A DNA stretch of 5,604 nt from Thermoflexus sp. (lineage in GTDB: Bacteria > Chloroflexota > Anaerolineae > Thermoflexales > Thermoflexaceae): NCBI GenBank assembly GCA_017743605.1, contig JAGHYO010000159.1, positions 1-5,604 of the forward strand, given 5' to 3'. Both the position numbers and the translations under genes were made by a program. This document shows, one piece after another, positions 5,581 to 5,604 of this stretch (its first letter is position 1; every line of letters begins with the position of its first letter). A model generated the notes under the pieces. The model did not search any database, was not told where the DNA came from, and saw only the letters and a program-made list of their open reading frames with translations.

Positions 5581-5604
5581 GAACTGGTGCCTCAATGGCA
5601 ATGG

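Noticed and set aside
5473..5604. + strand frame starting MKPTLIIPNLP and open to the window end
   Set aside because: It runs through the REP-like palindromes and has no Shine-Dalgarno. Translating a repeat element is not evidence of a gene.

Overview
This GC-rich window fits a thermophilic bacterium, most likely a Chloroflexota lineage of the Thermoflexus kind. That assignment is an inference from three things: the base composition, an archaeal-style ATP-dependent DNA ligase, and an unusual respiratory oxidase. No rRNA or tRNA gene is present to confirm it.

Layout. Positions 1-784 (+ strand) hold two decayed gene ends. The first is the C-terminal part of an integral membrane protein, broken by a stop codon and a frameshift. 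The second is a remnant that looks like the C-terminal domain of a secreted 5'-nucleotidase, also frameshifted. A long GC-rich hairpin (797-829) separates them from the convergent minus-strand genes. On the minus strand, 3242-847 is a tight two-gene operon (TGATG stop/start overlap, strong Shine-Dalgarno) for a cytochrome bd-superfamily oxygen reductase. Subunit 1 is CydA-like with a C-terminal cytochrome c domain (CAACH). Subunit 2 is a membrane protein that resembles a degenerate CydA and not CydB. The operon has its own plausible sigma-70-type promoter (TACAAT, 17-bp spacer) at 3347-3319. Upstream of it and also on the minus strand lies an intact ATP-dependent DNA ligase (5148-3406), with a weak terminator between the two units. 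The right end (5149-5604) holds a chain of overlapping inverted repeats, a possible 38-residue small protein gene on the minus strand with a near-perfect ribosome binding site, and REP/BIME-like palindromes.

How it fits together. The oxidase pair lacks the long Q-loop and one heme b558 ligand of quinol oxidases and carries an outward-facing cytochrome c domain. It therefore probably reduces oxygen with electrons from a c-type cytochrome or another periplasmic donor, as in the non-quinol branches of the bd superfamily. The ligase seals DNA nicks and appears functionally unrelated and separately transcribed.

The most notable points are: the bd-like oxidase of two CydA-type subunits; a probable one-base frameshift at a five-G run (3181-3185), which separates the family-like N-terminus and its ribosome binding site from the rest of subunit 1; and the structured, possibly expressed region between the ligase and the REP elements.
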